64,000 nt of DNA from DASSUW01 sp963789005 (GTDB taxonomy: Bacteria > Actinomycetota > Thermoleophilia > Solirubrobacterales > Solirubrobacteraceae). The DNA lies in contig CAWBIZ010000015.1 of the NCBI GenBank assembly GCA_963789005.1, positions 682,001 to 746,000 on the forward strand, given 5' to 3'. The notes below the pieces were generated by a model. It made no database searches. It was not told the origin of the DNA and saw only the letters and a list, made by a program, of their open reading frames with translations. The position numbers and the translations under genes are program-made. Positions 18,070 through 28,400 of the stretch are shown here, in pieces (within the stretch, counting starts at the first letter, position 1; each line of letters opens with the position of its first letter).

Positions 18070-19817
18070 GGCCGCCGCGCGCCAACCCGTACCGCGACGC
18101 GTGGGCGGGTGAGCTCGACGCCACGCGCGTGGGGGAGACGGTCCGCGTCGCCGGCTGGGTGCACCGCCGCCGCGACCACGGCGGGCTGGTGTTCATCGAC
18201 CTGCGCGACCGCTCCGGGATCGTGCAGCTCGTCTTCCACCCGGAGACCTCGCCGGAGGCGCACGAGCTCGCGCAAAGACTGCGCGCCGAGCACGTGCTCT
18301 CCGCGTCCGGCGAGATCGTGCGCCGCGAGGAGGGCAACGTGAACCCGCGGCTCCGCACCGGCGAGATCGAGCTCAACGTCGCCGACGCCGAGCACCTCGC
18401 CGGCTCCGAGACGCCGCCGTTCCCGCTCGACGAGGACGTCCAGGTCGACGAGGCGCTGCGCCTGCGCCACCGCATGCTCGACCTGCGGCGCGCGCCGATG
18501 CAGGAGGCGATGGCGATCCGCCACACGGTCACGCGCGCGATCCGCGACTACCTGAACGCGCACGACTTCCTCGAGATCGAGACGCCGATCCTCACCCGCT
18601 CCACCCCCGAGGGCGCACGCGACTTCCTCGTGCCCGCGCGCAGCGCGCCGGGCTCGTTCTACGCGCTCCCGCAGTCGCCCCAGCTGTTCAAGCAGCTGCT
18701 GATGATGTCCGGCTACGAGCGCTACTACCAGATCGCCCGCTGCTTCCGCGACGAGGCGCTGCGGGCCGACCGCCAGCCCGAGTTCACGCAGCTCGACCTC
18801 GAGATGTCCTTCGTCGAGGAGGAGGACGTCCTCGGGGTGATCGAGGGCATGCTCGCGCGCGTGTTCGAGGAGGCCGGCTTCGAGGCTCCGCCGCCGCCGT
18901 GGCCGCGCCTGGGCTACGACGAGGCGATGGCGACCTACGGGTCCGACCGGCCGGACACGCGCTTCGGCCTGCACATCCACGACCTGAGCGAGGCCGTCGC
19001 GGGCACGGAGTTCAAGGTGTTCGCGTCGGCGGAGGTCGTGCGCGGCCTCAACGCCGGTGCGCGCGAGGTCGCCCGCAGGGAGCTGGACGAGCTCACGGAG
19101 CTGGTCAAGCGCTTCGGCGCGGGCGGCCTCGTGTGGGCGTTCGTGCAGGACGACGGGTCGTGGCGGTCCCCGATCGCCAAGTTCCTCTCCGACGACGAGC
19201 GGGCCGCGATCGGGCGCGCGCTCAGTGCCCAGCCCGGCGACCTGCTGCTGGTCGTCGCCGACAGTCCGGGGACGGCGGCGCAGGCGCTCGGCGAGCTGCG
19301 GCTCGAGCTGTCGAGGCGCTTCGGGCTGGCGGCGGGCGCAGCGCACGCGCTGCTCTGGGTCGTCGACTTCCCGATGTTCGAGTGGAGCGAGGAGGAGGGG
19401 CGCTGGGACGCCCTCCACCATCCGTTCACGGCGCCCGTCGGCTCGTTCGAGGACCCGGGCGCCCTGCGCAGCCGCGGCTACGACGTCGTGCTCGACGGCT
19501 CGGAGATCGGCGGCGGCTCGATCCGCATCAACCGCCCCGACGTCCAACAGCAGGTGTTCCGCGCGCTCGGCATCTCCGAGGCGGAGGCCGAGGAGCGGTT
19601 CGGGTTCCTGCTCGAGGCGCTGCGCTACGGGGCGCCGCCGCACGGCGGCATCGCGCTCGGCATCGACCGCATCGCCGCGCTGCTGGCGGGCCGCGACTCG
19701 ATCCGCGACGTGATCGCGTTCCCCAAGACGGCCAGCGGCTCCGATCTCCTGACCGGCGCGCCGGCGCCGGTCGACGACGCCCAGCTGCGCGAGCTCGGCC
19801 TGCGCGTCACGTCGTAG
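18066..19817 (+). CDS. aspS: Aspartyl-tRNA synthetase
   Basis: 583-residue bacterial-type AspRS: N-terminal OB-fold (GWVHRRRDHGGLVFIDLRD), class II core (FLEIETPILTRSTPEGARDF, RCFRDEALRADRQPEFTQLD), GAD insertion and motif 3 (GGIALGIDRIAALLAG). The start is TTG 18066 overlapping the hisS stop. This start keeps the family N-terminus NPYRDAWAGEL. A GGTTCCGGACCCC element abuts its TAG stop. Confidence 0.96.
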   Translation: MRPPRANPYRDAWAGELDATRVGETVRVAGWVHRRRDHGGLVFIDLRDRSGIVQLVFHPETSPEAHELAQRLRAEHVLSASGEIVRREEGNVNPRLRTGEIELNVADAEHLAGSETPPFPLDEDVQVDEALRLRHRMLDLRRAPMQEAMAIRHTVTRAIRDYLNAHDFLEIETPILTRSTPEGARDFLVPARSAPGSFYALPQSPQLFKQLLMMSGYERYYQIARCFRDEALRADRQPEFTQLDLEMSFVEEEDVLGVIEGMLARVFEEAGFEAPPPPWPRLGYDEAMATYGSDRPDTRFGLHIHDLSEAVAGTEFKVFASAEVVRGLNAGAREVARRELDELTELVKRFGAGGLVWAFVQDDGSWRSPIAKFLSDDERAAIGRALSAQPGDLLLVVADSPGTAAQALGELRLELSRRFGLAAGAAHALLWVVDFPMFEWSEEEGRWDALHHPFTAPVGSFEDPGALRSRGYDVVLDGSEIGGGSIRINRPDVQQQVFRALGISEAEAEERFGFLLEALRYGAPPHGGIALGIDRIAALLAGRDSIRDVIAFPKTASGSDLLTGAPAPVDDAQLRELGLRVTS

Positions 19818-19829
19818 GTTCCGGACCCC
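19817..19829. repeat. Stop-abutting palindrome GGTTCCGGACCCC
   Basis: Degenerate copy of the GGGGTCNGACCCC element, beginning on the last base of the aspS TAG stop and lying 7 bp before a sigma-28-type -35. Confidence 0.6.
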
Positions 19830-19836
19830 AAGCGGC

Positions 19837-19864
19837 TCAACCCGGCACGCGGACGTGCCGATAT
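19837..19864 (+). promoter_or_regulatory. Sigma-28-type promoter
   Basis: TCAA (19837-19840), 16 bp, GCCGATAT (19857-19864). The -10 ends 7 bp before GTG 19872. Same architecture as the pilus-gene promoters in this window. Confidence 0.8.
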
Positions 19865-19871
19865 GCGGGAC

Positions 19872-20921
19872 GTGAGCCAGATCTCCCCGCCGATTCGCAT
19901 CGTCCTCGTCGTCGCCGTGGCCTTCATGGCCCTCTACATGCTCTTCCTCCGCCCCAAGGAGGAGGTCATCCCGCCCGCGACCGCGCCCGCCACCGCGACC
20001 CAGCCGGGCGCCGTGAGCGAGCCCGGCAAGGTCAAGGAGGCTGCGGAGGGAGCGGTGAACGCCGCCGACGGCCAGCTCGCCCAGCAGGAGAGCGTCGACG
20101 GCGTCGACCCCGGCGAGACCGCCGCGACCGGCACCGGCACCGGCACGAGCACCGCCACGGCGCCGGCCGCCACGGGCGCGGCGGCGGCGATCGCCGGCGA
20201 CCTCGAGGGCCTCCCGAAGCCCGTCGCCCGCGCGATCCGCAAGGACAAGGTCCTGGTCATCCTCTTCTGGAACGGCAAGTCGGCCGACGACAAGGCCGTC
20301 CGCACCGCGGTCAGCGACATCAACCGCTGGGACGGCCGCGTCGCCGTGCACGTCGCGCCGCTCAAGCAGATCTCGAAGTACGGGCGGATCGCCCGCGGCG
20401 TCGACGTCGAGCAGTCGCCGACGATCGTGATCGCCGACCGCGACCTGCGCGCCGAGACGCTCGTGGGCTACGTCGACCGGGCGACGATCGACCAGGCCGT
20501 CGTCGACGCGCTGCGCAACTCGGATGGGCTGTTCACCAGCACGTACCTCAAGTCGGTCGACCAGGTCTGCCGCCGCTACTCGAACGCGCATGCGATGATC
20601 CCGAACCTCTACCCGGGGAGCGTCGGAAAGGCGGACGCGCGCGTCGCCGCCGTCACCAGCTCGTCGGGCGGCCTCGTGGGCGAGTTGAAGGCGGTCAAGG
20701 CGCCGCGGAAGTGGCGCGCGTTCCACGCCGCGTCGGTCGCCGACGTCAGCGCCGTCCACACCGCTCTGACCCGGTTCTCCGCCTCCATCACGCCGAAGTC
20801 GAGCCCGAGCTCGATCGCCGCGTCGCTGAAGACCTACCGCCAGACGGCCAAGGCGCCGGTGAAGCGCGCGGACAAGCGCTTCGACTCGCGCGGCCTGTAC
20901 CGCTGCGGCTCGGGCTTCTGA
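19872..20921 (+). CDS. Membrane-anchored thioredoxin-like protein, no CxxC
   Basis: 349 residues. An N-terminal anchor (IRIVLVVAVAFMALYMLFL) precedes a Thr/Ala/Gly-rich linker (residues about 30-115). A thioredoxin-like domain follows (DKVLVILFWNGKSADD, GVDVEQSPTIVIADRD), in which the CxxC site is replaced by NGKS. A 100-residue C-terminal region with two Cys completes it. The upstream-most ATG 19863 overlaps the promoter -10, so GTG 19872 is chosen, giving a leaderless mRNA. Function unknown; promoter class links it to the pilus regulon. Confidence 0.75.
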   Translation: MSQISPPIRIVLVVAVAFMALYMLFLRPKEEVIPPATAPATATQPGAVSEPGKVKEAAEGAVNAADGQLAQQESVDGVDPGETAATGTGTGTSTATAPAATGAAAAIAGDLEGLPKPVARAIRKDKVLVILFWNGKSADDKAVRTAVSDINRWDGRVAVHVAPLKQISKYGRIARGVDVEQSPTIVIADRDLRAETLVGYVDRATIDQAVVDALRNSDGLFTSTYLKSVDQVCRRYSNAHAMIPNLYPGSVGKADARVAAVTSSSGGLVGELKAVKAPRKWRAFHAASVADVSAVHTALTRFSASITPKSSPSSIAASLKTYRQTAKAPVKRADKRFDSRGLYRCGSGF

Positions 20922-20942
20922 GCCGACCCTAAACTCACGCTC

Positions 20943-22362
20943 GTGGAGTCCCTCCGCGAGCACCTCGAGCATCCCGCCGGGCTGGGCGTCCGCCCGCCCG
21001 GCGCACACGACGGCAGCGCCGGCGGCCTCGCGTGCGGCGATCTGATCCGCATCTCCCTGCGCGTCGAGGGCGAGCGGGTGGCTGCCGCCGGCTTCGACGC
21101 TTCCGGCTGCGGCACGATGACCGCCGCCGGCTCGGCCGCGGTCACCCTGCTCGACGGAACGCACGTGCTCGATGCCGCGCGCGTGGGCGCGCACGAGATC
21201 GCCGCCGAGCTGGGCGGCCTGTCGCCGGGCAAGTTCCACGCCGCCGACCTCGCCGCCGACGCCCTGCACGCCGCGCTCGGCGCCGCCGTGCGCGACGGCG
21301 CCGCGCTCGCGCCCGACCCGCACCGGACGCTCGTGGCGATGAGCGGCGGCGTCGACTCCGCGGTCGCCGCGCAGCTGGCAGGTGAGAACGCCGCCGCGGT
21401 GACGCTCGAGCTGTGGGCCGACCCCGCCAACGACGCCGAGGCCTCGTGCTGCTCGGCGCACGCCGTGCGCGTCGCCCGCTCGCTCGCGCACCGCATGGGG
21501 CTGCCGCACTTCACGCTCGACCTGCGGTCCGAGTTCCGCGCCGGCGTGGTCGACCCGTTCCTCGCCGGCCACGCGGCAGGGGAGACGCCGAACCCGTGCG
21601 TCGGCTGCAACGGCCACGTGCGGCTCGACGCGATGCTCGCCTTCGCCGACCGCCTCGGCGCCGCCCACCTCGCGACCGGCCACTACGCCCGCCACACGCC
21701 CGACGGGCTGCTGCGCGCAGCCGCCGACCCGGCCAAGGACCAGTCGTACATGCTCGCGGCCACGTCGCCCGCGACGCTGGCCCGCCTGCGGTTCCCGCTC
21801 GGCGAGCTGACCAAGCCGCAGGTGCGCGCGCTCGCCGCCGAGGCCGGCCTCCCGGTGGCGCAGACGCCCGACTCGCAGGACCTGTGCTTCCTCGCCGGCA
21901 CCGGCAAGGCGGCGTTCCTCGCCCGCCACGGCCGCCTCGCCGACCGCCCCGGCGACCTCGTGGACGCGGCCGGGCGCGTGCTCGGCCGCCACCGCGGCCA
22001 TCACCACTTCACCGTCGGCCAGCGCCGAGGCCTCGGCGTGGCCGCCACCGAGCCGCTGTACGTGCTCGCCAAGGACGCGCGCACGAATCGCGTCACCGTC
22101 GGCGCCCATGCCGAGCTCGCCACCACCACCGTCGCCGTCCGCGGAGCTCGTCTCCACCGGCCCGGGAACCGAGGTCGACGCCGCCCGCCTCCGCTACCGC
22201 TCCCGCCCCATCGCCTGCCGCCTCGCCGGCGATCCCGGCCCGGGCGCCCACGCGCGCCTGCAGCTCGAGCTCGAAGGCCCCGTCGACGGCGCCGCCCCCG
22301 GCCAGACGGCGTGCCTGCTCAAGGGCGACGTGGTCGTCGGCTGGGGCACGATCGGCGCCTAG
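20943..22362 (+). pseudogene. mnmA: IscU-like/MnmA tRNA thiolase fusion, frameshifted
   Basis: Residues 1-120 resemble an IscU/NifU scaffold (GGLACGDLIRISLRVEGE, FDASGCGTMTAAGSAAV, LSPGKFHAADLAADALHAA); the third IscU cysteine is Ala. From about residue 125 it is MnmA, which thiolates U34 of Lys/Glu/Gln tRNAs: P-loop MSGGVDSAVAAQL, first catalytic Cys in NPCVGCN, second in DSQDLCFLAG, HHHFTVGQRRGLG. Near 22163-22170 (CCCGGGAACC) the C-terminal barrel continues one frame on (TEVDAARLRYRSRPI) and ends at TAG 22362. An essential-type gene, so the shift is probably an assembly insertion. GTG 20943 start. Confidence 0.85.
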
Positions 22363-22372
22363 ACTCCGGGTC

Positions 22373-24997
22373 GTGACGACCGACGAGATCCGGCAGCGGT
22401 TCCAGGAGTTCTTCGAGGCCAACGGTCACCGGCGGCTGCCGTCGGCACCGCTCGTCCCGCCGCCGAGCGACACCTCGACGCTGCTGATCATCGCCGGCAT
22501 GCAGCCGCTGAAGCCGTACCTGCTCGGCATCGAGCCGCCGCCGCAGAACCGGCTGGTGACCTGCCAGAAGGTGTTCCGCACGCCCGACATCGACAACGTC
22601 GGCACCACGCACCGACACCTGACGTTCTTCGAGATGCTCGGCAACTTCTCGATCGGCGACTACTTCAAGCAGGGCGCCGCCGAGTTCGCCTGGCAGCTCT
22701 CCACCGAGGGCTTCGGCATCGACCCGGAGAAGATCTGGATCACCGTCTTCGAGGGCGACGACGAGCTCGGCCTCGGGCCTGACCAGGAGGCGATCGACGC
22801 CTGGCTCGAGATCGGGATCCCGCGCGAGCGGATCGTCCTCTGCGACCGCGACGAGAACTTCTGGCAGGCGGGCCCGACGGGCCTGTGCGGGCCGTGCTCG
22901 GAGCTGTACGTCGACCGCGGGCTCGACTTCGGCGAGCCCGACGACCTGCCGGGCGGCGACAACGAGCGCTTCCTCGAGTTCTGGAACCTCGTGTTCATGC
23001 AGTACGACCAGGAGCCGATCGGAACGCTCGCTCCGCTGCCGGCGAAGAACATCGACACCGGGCTCGGCCTCAACCGGCTCGCCGCCTACCTGCAGGGGAC
23101 GACGTCGGTGTTCGAGACCGACGAGTTCAAGCCGCTGATCGAGCTGGGGGAGGAGCTGAGCGGCAAGCGCTACGGCGAGACGTTCGAGACCGACCGGCCG
23201 CTGCGGATCCTGGCCGACCACACGCGCGGGATGAGCTTCCTGATCGCCGACGGCGTCGTGCCCTCGAACGAGGACCGCGGCTACGTGCTCAGACGAGTGA
23301 TGCGGCGCGCGATCCTGCAGGGCCGCCGGCTCGGCATCGAGCCCGGGTTCCTGCCGCGCTTCGCGGCCGTCGTGCGCGAGCTGATGGGCCGCGCCTACCC
23401 CGAGCTGCTCGAGCAGGCGGACGCGATCGACATGTGGGCCCGCAACGAGGAGGAGGCGTTCAACCGCACGCTCGACCAGGGGATGCGGCTGCTGGACGAC
23501 ATGATCTCCCACGCGCGCGAGGCGGGCGACGAGGGCATCGGCTCCGACCAGGCGTTCCTCCTGCACGACACCTATGGCTTCCCGTTCGAGCTGACGCTCG
23601 AGCTCGCCGCCGAGCAGAACCTCGGCGTCGACGCGCAGGGCTTCGAGCGCCGGATGGACGAGCAGCGCGAGCGAGCGCGCGGCGGGGGCGCCCGCGGCGC
23701 GCGCGACGCCGACCGCGAGCGGATCCAGGCGTTCGCCGACCGGGCCGGCTACGCCACCACGTTCACGGGCTACGAGACGACCGAGCAGGCCACCGAGGTC
23801 GCCGCCGTCAGCGCCGACGACGGTCGGACGCTGGCGAAGCTCGTCGAGTCGCCGTTCTACGCGACCGGCGGCGGCCAGATCGCCGACGCCGGCGTGATCG
23901 AGTGCGAGGACGGCGGCTGCAGTGCCCGCGTCGTCGACGTGATCCGCCTCGGCGACGACCAGGCGCTGGTGCTCGAGCCGCTGACCGGCGAGCTGCACGA
24001 GGGCGAGCGCGTGATCGCGCGCGTGGACCCCGCGCGCCACCTCACCGAGCGCAACCACACCGCCACCCACCTCCTGCACGCCGCGCTGCGCGAGACGCTC
24101 GGCAGCCACGTGCGCCAGGCCGGCTCGTACGTCGGCCCGGACAAGCTGCGGTTCGACTTCACGCACGGCGCCCCGCTCACCGACGCCGAGCTGGCCGCCG
24201 TCGAGGACGCCGTCAACGAGGCGATCGTGGCCGACTCGCCCGTGCGCGCGCTCACGACCACGCTCGACGAGGCGCGCTCGCTCGGCGCGATGGCGCTGTT
24301 CGGCGAGAAGTACGGCGACGTCGTGCGCATGGTCGAGGTCGGCGACGGCGGCTGGTCGCGCGAGCTGTGCGGCGGCACCCACGTGCGCAGCACCGGCGTG
24401 ATCGGCGCCTTCAGGATCACGACCGAGACCTCGTCGGCGGCCAACGTGCGGCGGATCGAGGCGGTCACGAGCCGGGTGGCGATCGAGGGCCTGCGCCGCA
24501 GCGACCGCCTGCTGGCCGAGGCCGCGCGCGTCCTGCGCACCTCGCCGGAGTCCGTGCCCGACGTGGCCGCCGACCGCGAGCGCCAGCGCCGCGAGCTGGA
24601 GAAGCGCGGCCCGGCCGCGCCCGTCGACGACCGGCTCGACGCCGACAAGGTGCTCGAGCTCGACGGCGTCAAGGTGCTGCTCGATCTCAAGCAGGTCGAC
24701 AACCCCAAGGCGCTCCCGGACCTCGCCGACCGGCTCAAGAACCAGCTCGGCGACCCCGCCGTGGTCGTCCTCGGCGCGCGCACCGACGGCCGCGCCAACC
24801 TGCTCGTGGCCGCGACGCCCGGGGCCGTCGAGCGCGGCGTGCGCGCCGGCGCGGTGGTCAAGGCCGCCGCGCAGGTCGTCGGCGGCGGTGGCGGCGGGCG
24901 CGACACCATGGCCCAGGCGGGCGGCCGCGACCCCGAGAAGCTCCCCGACGCCCTGCAGGCCGCGCGCGCGGAGATCGAGCGCGCGCTGAGCGCTTGA
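22373..24997 (+). CDS. alaS: Alanyl-tRNA synthetase
   Basis: 874-residue AlaRS with all domains: class II core (GMQPLKPYLLG, CQKVFRTPDIDNVGTTHRHL, GNFSIGDYFK), editing domain zinc motifs (RNHTATHLLHAAL; ELCGGTHVRSTG) and the C-terminal Ala domain ending in a Gly-rich GGGGGGRDTMAQAGG. GTG 22373 starts 10 bp after mnmA. Heads a chain of overlapping genes alaS-ruvX-PAS-mltG-aroE-pilB. Confidence 0.97.
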   Translation: MTTDEIRQRFQEFFEANGHRRLPSAPLVPPPSDTSTLLIIAGMQPLKPYLLGIEPPPQNRLVTCQKVFRTPDIDNVGTTHRHLTFFEMLGNFSIGDYFKQGAAEFAWQLSTEGFGIDPEKIWITVFEGDDELGLGPDQEAIDAWLEIGIPRERIVLCDRDENFWQAGPTGLCGPCSELYVDRGLDFGEPDDLPGGDNERFLEFWNLVFMQYDQEPIGTLAPLPAKNIDTGLGLNRLAAYLQGTTSVFETDEFKPLIELGEELSGKRYGETFETDRPLRILADHTRGMSFLIADGVVPSNEDRGYVLRRVMRRAILQGRRLGIEPGFLPRFAAVVRELMGRAYPELLEQADAIDMWARNEEEAFNRTLDQGMRLLDDMISHAREAGDEGIGSDQAFLLHDTYGFPFELTLELAAEQNLGVDAQGFERRMDEQRERARGGGARGARDADRERIQAFADRAGYATTFTGYETTEQATEVAAVSADDGRTLAKLVESPFYATGGGQIADAGVIECEDGGCSARVVDVIRLGDDQALVLEPLTGELHEGERVIARVDPARHLTERNHTATHLLHAALRETLGSHVRQAGSYVGPDKLRFDFTHGAPLTDAELAAVEDAVNEAIVADSPVRALTTTLDEARSLGAMALFGEKYGDVVRMVEVGDGGWSRELCGGTHVRSTGVIGAFRITTETSSAANVRRIEAVTSRVAIEGLRRSDRLLAEAARVLRTSPESVPDVAADRERQRRELEKRGPAAPVDDRLDADKVLELDGVKVLLDLKQVDNPKALPDLADRLKNQLGDPAVVVLGARTDGRANLLVAATPGAVERGVRAGAVVKAAAQVVGGGGGGRDTMAQAGGRDPEKLPDALQAARAEIERALSA

Positions 24998-25404
24998 GGG
25001 TCCTCGCGCTCGACTACGGGAGCGCCCGTTGCGGCGCGGCCGTGTCGGACCCGAGCGGCACCCTCGCCACGCCGCTCGAGCCGGTCCCGCAGGCGGGCAC
25101 GCGCAAGGGCCTCAAGCGGGTCGCCGAGCTCGTCGACGAGCTGGGCGCCGAGCGGGTCGTGGTCGGCCTGCCCGTGTCCCTTTCCGGCGGCGACTCCGCG
25201 CAGACGCGCGAGACGCGGGCGTTCGCCGAGCGCCTGGGCGCGGTCGTGCGGGTGCCGGTCGAGCTCTACGACGAGCGGTTCACGACCGCGCTGGCGCGCC
25301 AGGTGGGCGGCGACGCCGCGCTCGACTCTCGCGCGGCGGCCGTTCTTCTCGACGAATGGCTGAACGCCGGGCCGGGTTCTGCCGATAGAGGGGGCAAGGA
25401 GTGA
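24994..25404 (+). CDS. ruvX: RuvX/YqgF RNase H-fold nuclease
   Basis: 136-residue YqgF family protein (putative Holliday-junction resolvase or pre-16S rRNA processing nuclease). Motifs LALDYGSARCGAAVSD (catalytic Asp), VVGLPVSLSGG and YDERFTTALA, plus a C-terminal Asp-containing helix (SRAAAVLLDEWL). TTG 24994 overlaps the alaS stop (TTGA). The alaS-ruvX-mltG order is conserved in actinobacteria. Confidence 0.92.
   Translation: MRVLALDYGSARCGAAVSDPSGTLATPLEPVPQAGTRKGLKRVAELVDELGAERVVVGLPVSLSGGDSAQTRETRAFAERLGAVVRVPVELYDERFTTALARQVGGDAALDSRAAAVLLDEWLNAGPGSADRGGKE
25361..25388 (+). promoter_or_regulatory. Candidate sigma-28-type promoter inside ruvX 3' end
   Basis: TGAA (25361-25364), 16 bp, GCCGATAG (25381-25388), ending 12 bp before GTG 25401. 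Unlike most others, the downstream gene has a ribosome site (AAGGAG), so a short leader is expected. Confidence 0.6.
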
Positions 25405-28400
25405 CGACCCGCCCCGTGGATTCTCTCGCGACACACAACACGCCCCTGCCCGAGGAGCCTGGCGCCTCGGATCCGCTCGACGACATCCTGCGGCAGATCG
25501 TCGGCGGCTACTTCGTGCTCACCGACGGCCAGGGATCGGTCTCCAAGTGGTCCGAGCCCGCTGAGCTGCTCTTCGGCCGGCCCTCGGCCGAGGTCCTCGG
25601 CCAGTCGTTCTTCGCCACGCTGATCGCGGCGCCCGTGCCGCCCGCCGCGGAGTCGTGGCGGCGCTTCCTCGAAGCCGGCGACGCGCCCGAGGTCGCAGGC
25701 CGCGCGGAGGTCAGCGGCCTGCAGGCGGACGGCCAGACGTTCCCGCTCGAGGCCGTGTTCGTGCCCGTCAAGCTCGACGAGGGCTTCGACTTCTCGCTCT
25801 TCCTCGAGGACCTCGGCTTCGAGCTCCCGATGAACCTGATGCTGCAGCGCATGCGCGCACAGCATCCCGTCGTCGTGCGCGCGATGCGCCAGGCGCTCGA
25901 GCCCGAGCCCCAGCCGTGGGAGGGCTGGCGCACCGCCGGCACGCTGGTCGTCTTCCGCCCGATCCAGCCGACCCCGTGGGTGGAGGCCGAGCTCGCGCGC
26001 CGCGAGGCGGCCCGCGCCGAGGCCGACGCGGTCGTCGAGGACCGGCTGACCAACATCGACCCGGGCGTGCAGGGCAACTCGGTCGCCGAGCTCGACGACG
26101 CCGCGGCCGTGGTCGCGCGCCTGCTGTCGGCGATGGAGCGGATCGACGAGCTCGAGCGTGTCGCGCTCGGCCTGCCCGGCCAGCTCGAGGAGGCCCGCCA
26201 GAGCGCCGAGCGCCGCGCCGAGGCCGCCGAGCGCGAGACCCAGGCGATGCGCGCCGAGGTCCAGCGTGCGCTGGCCGCCGGCGGCAACGGCGGCAGCAGC
26301 CTCGACGAGCGCGAGCTCCTCGCCCGACTCGAGCGCCTCGAGCGCGCTCGCCTCGACGCCGAGCAGGCCGTGCACGACCGCGGCCTGGCGCTCGACACCG
26401 CCGAGACCGCCCGCGCCGAGCTGGCCGCCCGCCTGGACCGCCTCGAGCGCCAGCGCGCCGAGTCGTCCGCCGCCGCCGACGCCCGCCTGGCCACCGCGGT
26501 CGCCGAGGCCCAGCGCCGCGCCGACGAGGCCGTCTCCGAGGCCGGCCGCCGCGCCGACGAGGCGCGCGCGCTGGTCGAGACCCGCCTGGCCGAGATCGAG
26601 CGCGGCCGCACTGGAAGCAGCGACGTCCGCCAGGGCGAGCTGATCGCCCAGCTCGAGCGCGTCCGCGCCGAGCACGAGGAGGCCGCCCAGGCCGCCCGCA
26701 CGGAGCTCGCCGGCACGCTCGAGCGCCTCGAGCGCGACCGCACCCGCGAGGCCGAGAGCGCCCGCGCCGAGCTGGCCGCTGCGCTGGAGCGCGTCGAGCA
26801 TGTCCAGCGCGAGGCCGACGCCCTGCGCGAGCAGCTCACCGCCGTCACCCTCGAGCGCCACGAGGCCGGGGACGACCGCCGCCGGCTCGACGAGCTGGCC
26901 CGCGAGGCCGAGGCGTCGCGCGGGCGGATCGACAGCCTGCGCGAGGAGCTCGCGCCGCTGCGCGACGGCGCCGCCGAGCTGGACGCACTGCGGGCCGAGA
27001 TCGCGGCCCTGCACACCGGCTCGGACGACCTCGACGCCGTGCGCGGCGAGGTCGAGATCCTGCGCCAGCGGCTCACGACCGTGCAGCCGGGCACCGCTCC
27101 GGCCGAGGTCGACGCCCTGCGCGCCGAGCTGGGGGCGCTGCGCGAGCAGCTGGCCTCGGCACCGGCCGGCGTCGACGACCTGCGCACCGACGTCGCGGCG
27201 CTGCTCGACGGCGCCGCGCGCGACGACACACGCGAGGCGCTTGCTGCGCTCCGTTCCGAGCACGCCGACGCGCTGCGCCGGCTCGAGGAGCTCCGGGGCC
27301 AGCAGGACCAGGTCCGCGGCTGGCTCGACGAGGCCCGCCGCGAGCGGGACGAGTTCCGCGAGGCCGGCGAGCGCACCGTCGCCCAGGTCGACGAGCTGCG
27401 CCGCTCGCTCGAGGAGCGAGTGTCTGATTCGATGGTCCCGGCGGCCAACGCCGTCGACCGCGACGAGGTCGACGCCCTGCGCAATGCCGAGCAGGCGCTG
27501 CGGATGCGCCTGGCCGAGCTGTCCGCGGCGGGCGACGCCGCCGGCCGCCGGATCGACGAGCTGTCCGCCCACGCCGACGCGGTCGCGACCCGGGTCGAGC
27601 AGATCCGCGAGGACACCGGCGGCCGCATCGACGAGGTCGCCGCAGCGGTCGACGCCGCCGCCCGGCGCGTCGAGGAGGTCGCTGGCGGCCGCGAGGAGAT
27701 CGAGCAGCGGCTCGAGGCGGTCGGCGAGATCGAGGGTCGCGTGGAGGCCGCCACCGCCGCCGCCGCGCGCGCCGAGGAGCAGAGCGCCGGGTTCGCCGAG
27801 CGGATCGACGCCACGACCGCCGGGCTCGAGGCGCGCTTCGCCGAGTCCGCCAAGGACGTGGCGGCGCTCGACGAGCGGGTGAGCGAGGTCGATCGCGGCG
27901 CCGGAGCGGTGCTCGCCGACGTGCGCGCGCTGCGCGAGCGGCTCGACGAGCTCGGCGACGTCGCCCGCGAGGCCCAGGAGGCCGCCGCCGGGAGCCGCGC
28001 CGACAACGAGGAGCTGCACGCCTCCGTCGCCCGCCTGGGCGGCGAGGTCGAGGTCGCCCGCGGCCAGGCCGAGCACGCCAGCCGGGAGGCGCTGGGCGCG
28101 CGCGAGCAGGTCGCCGCCGCCGGCGAGGCCGCGACGGCCGCGCGCGAGGACGCCGGCCGCGCCCGCGAGGACGCCGCCGCCGCGCGGCGCGAGATCGCCG
28201 GCAGCGGCGAGCGCGTGACCGCCCTTGCCGAGGACGTCGAGCGCGCCACCGAAGCCGCCGCCGCCGCCGCCCAGGCCGCCACCGCGGCCGGCAAGGGCGT
28301 CGAGACCGCGACGGCTGCTGCGGAGCGCGTCGCGGAGCGCCTGACCGACCTTGACGGCAAGACCTCCGGCCTGCGCACCGAGATGACCGCCGGGCGCGAG

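Noticed and set aside
17958..22157. 1399-codon antisense open frame across hisS, aspS and mnmA
   Set aside because: It covers three certain plus-strand genes, its Arg/Ala/Gly-rich translation shows no motif, and it is a GC artefact.
2159..22170. Programmed +1 ribosomal frameshifting in acdS, the MBL gene and mnmA
   Set aside because: No shared slippery codon, stop codon or upstream Shine-Dalgarno-like stimulator is present at the break points; sequence errors explain them more simply.
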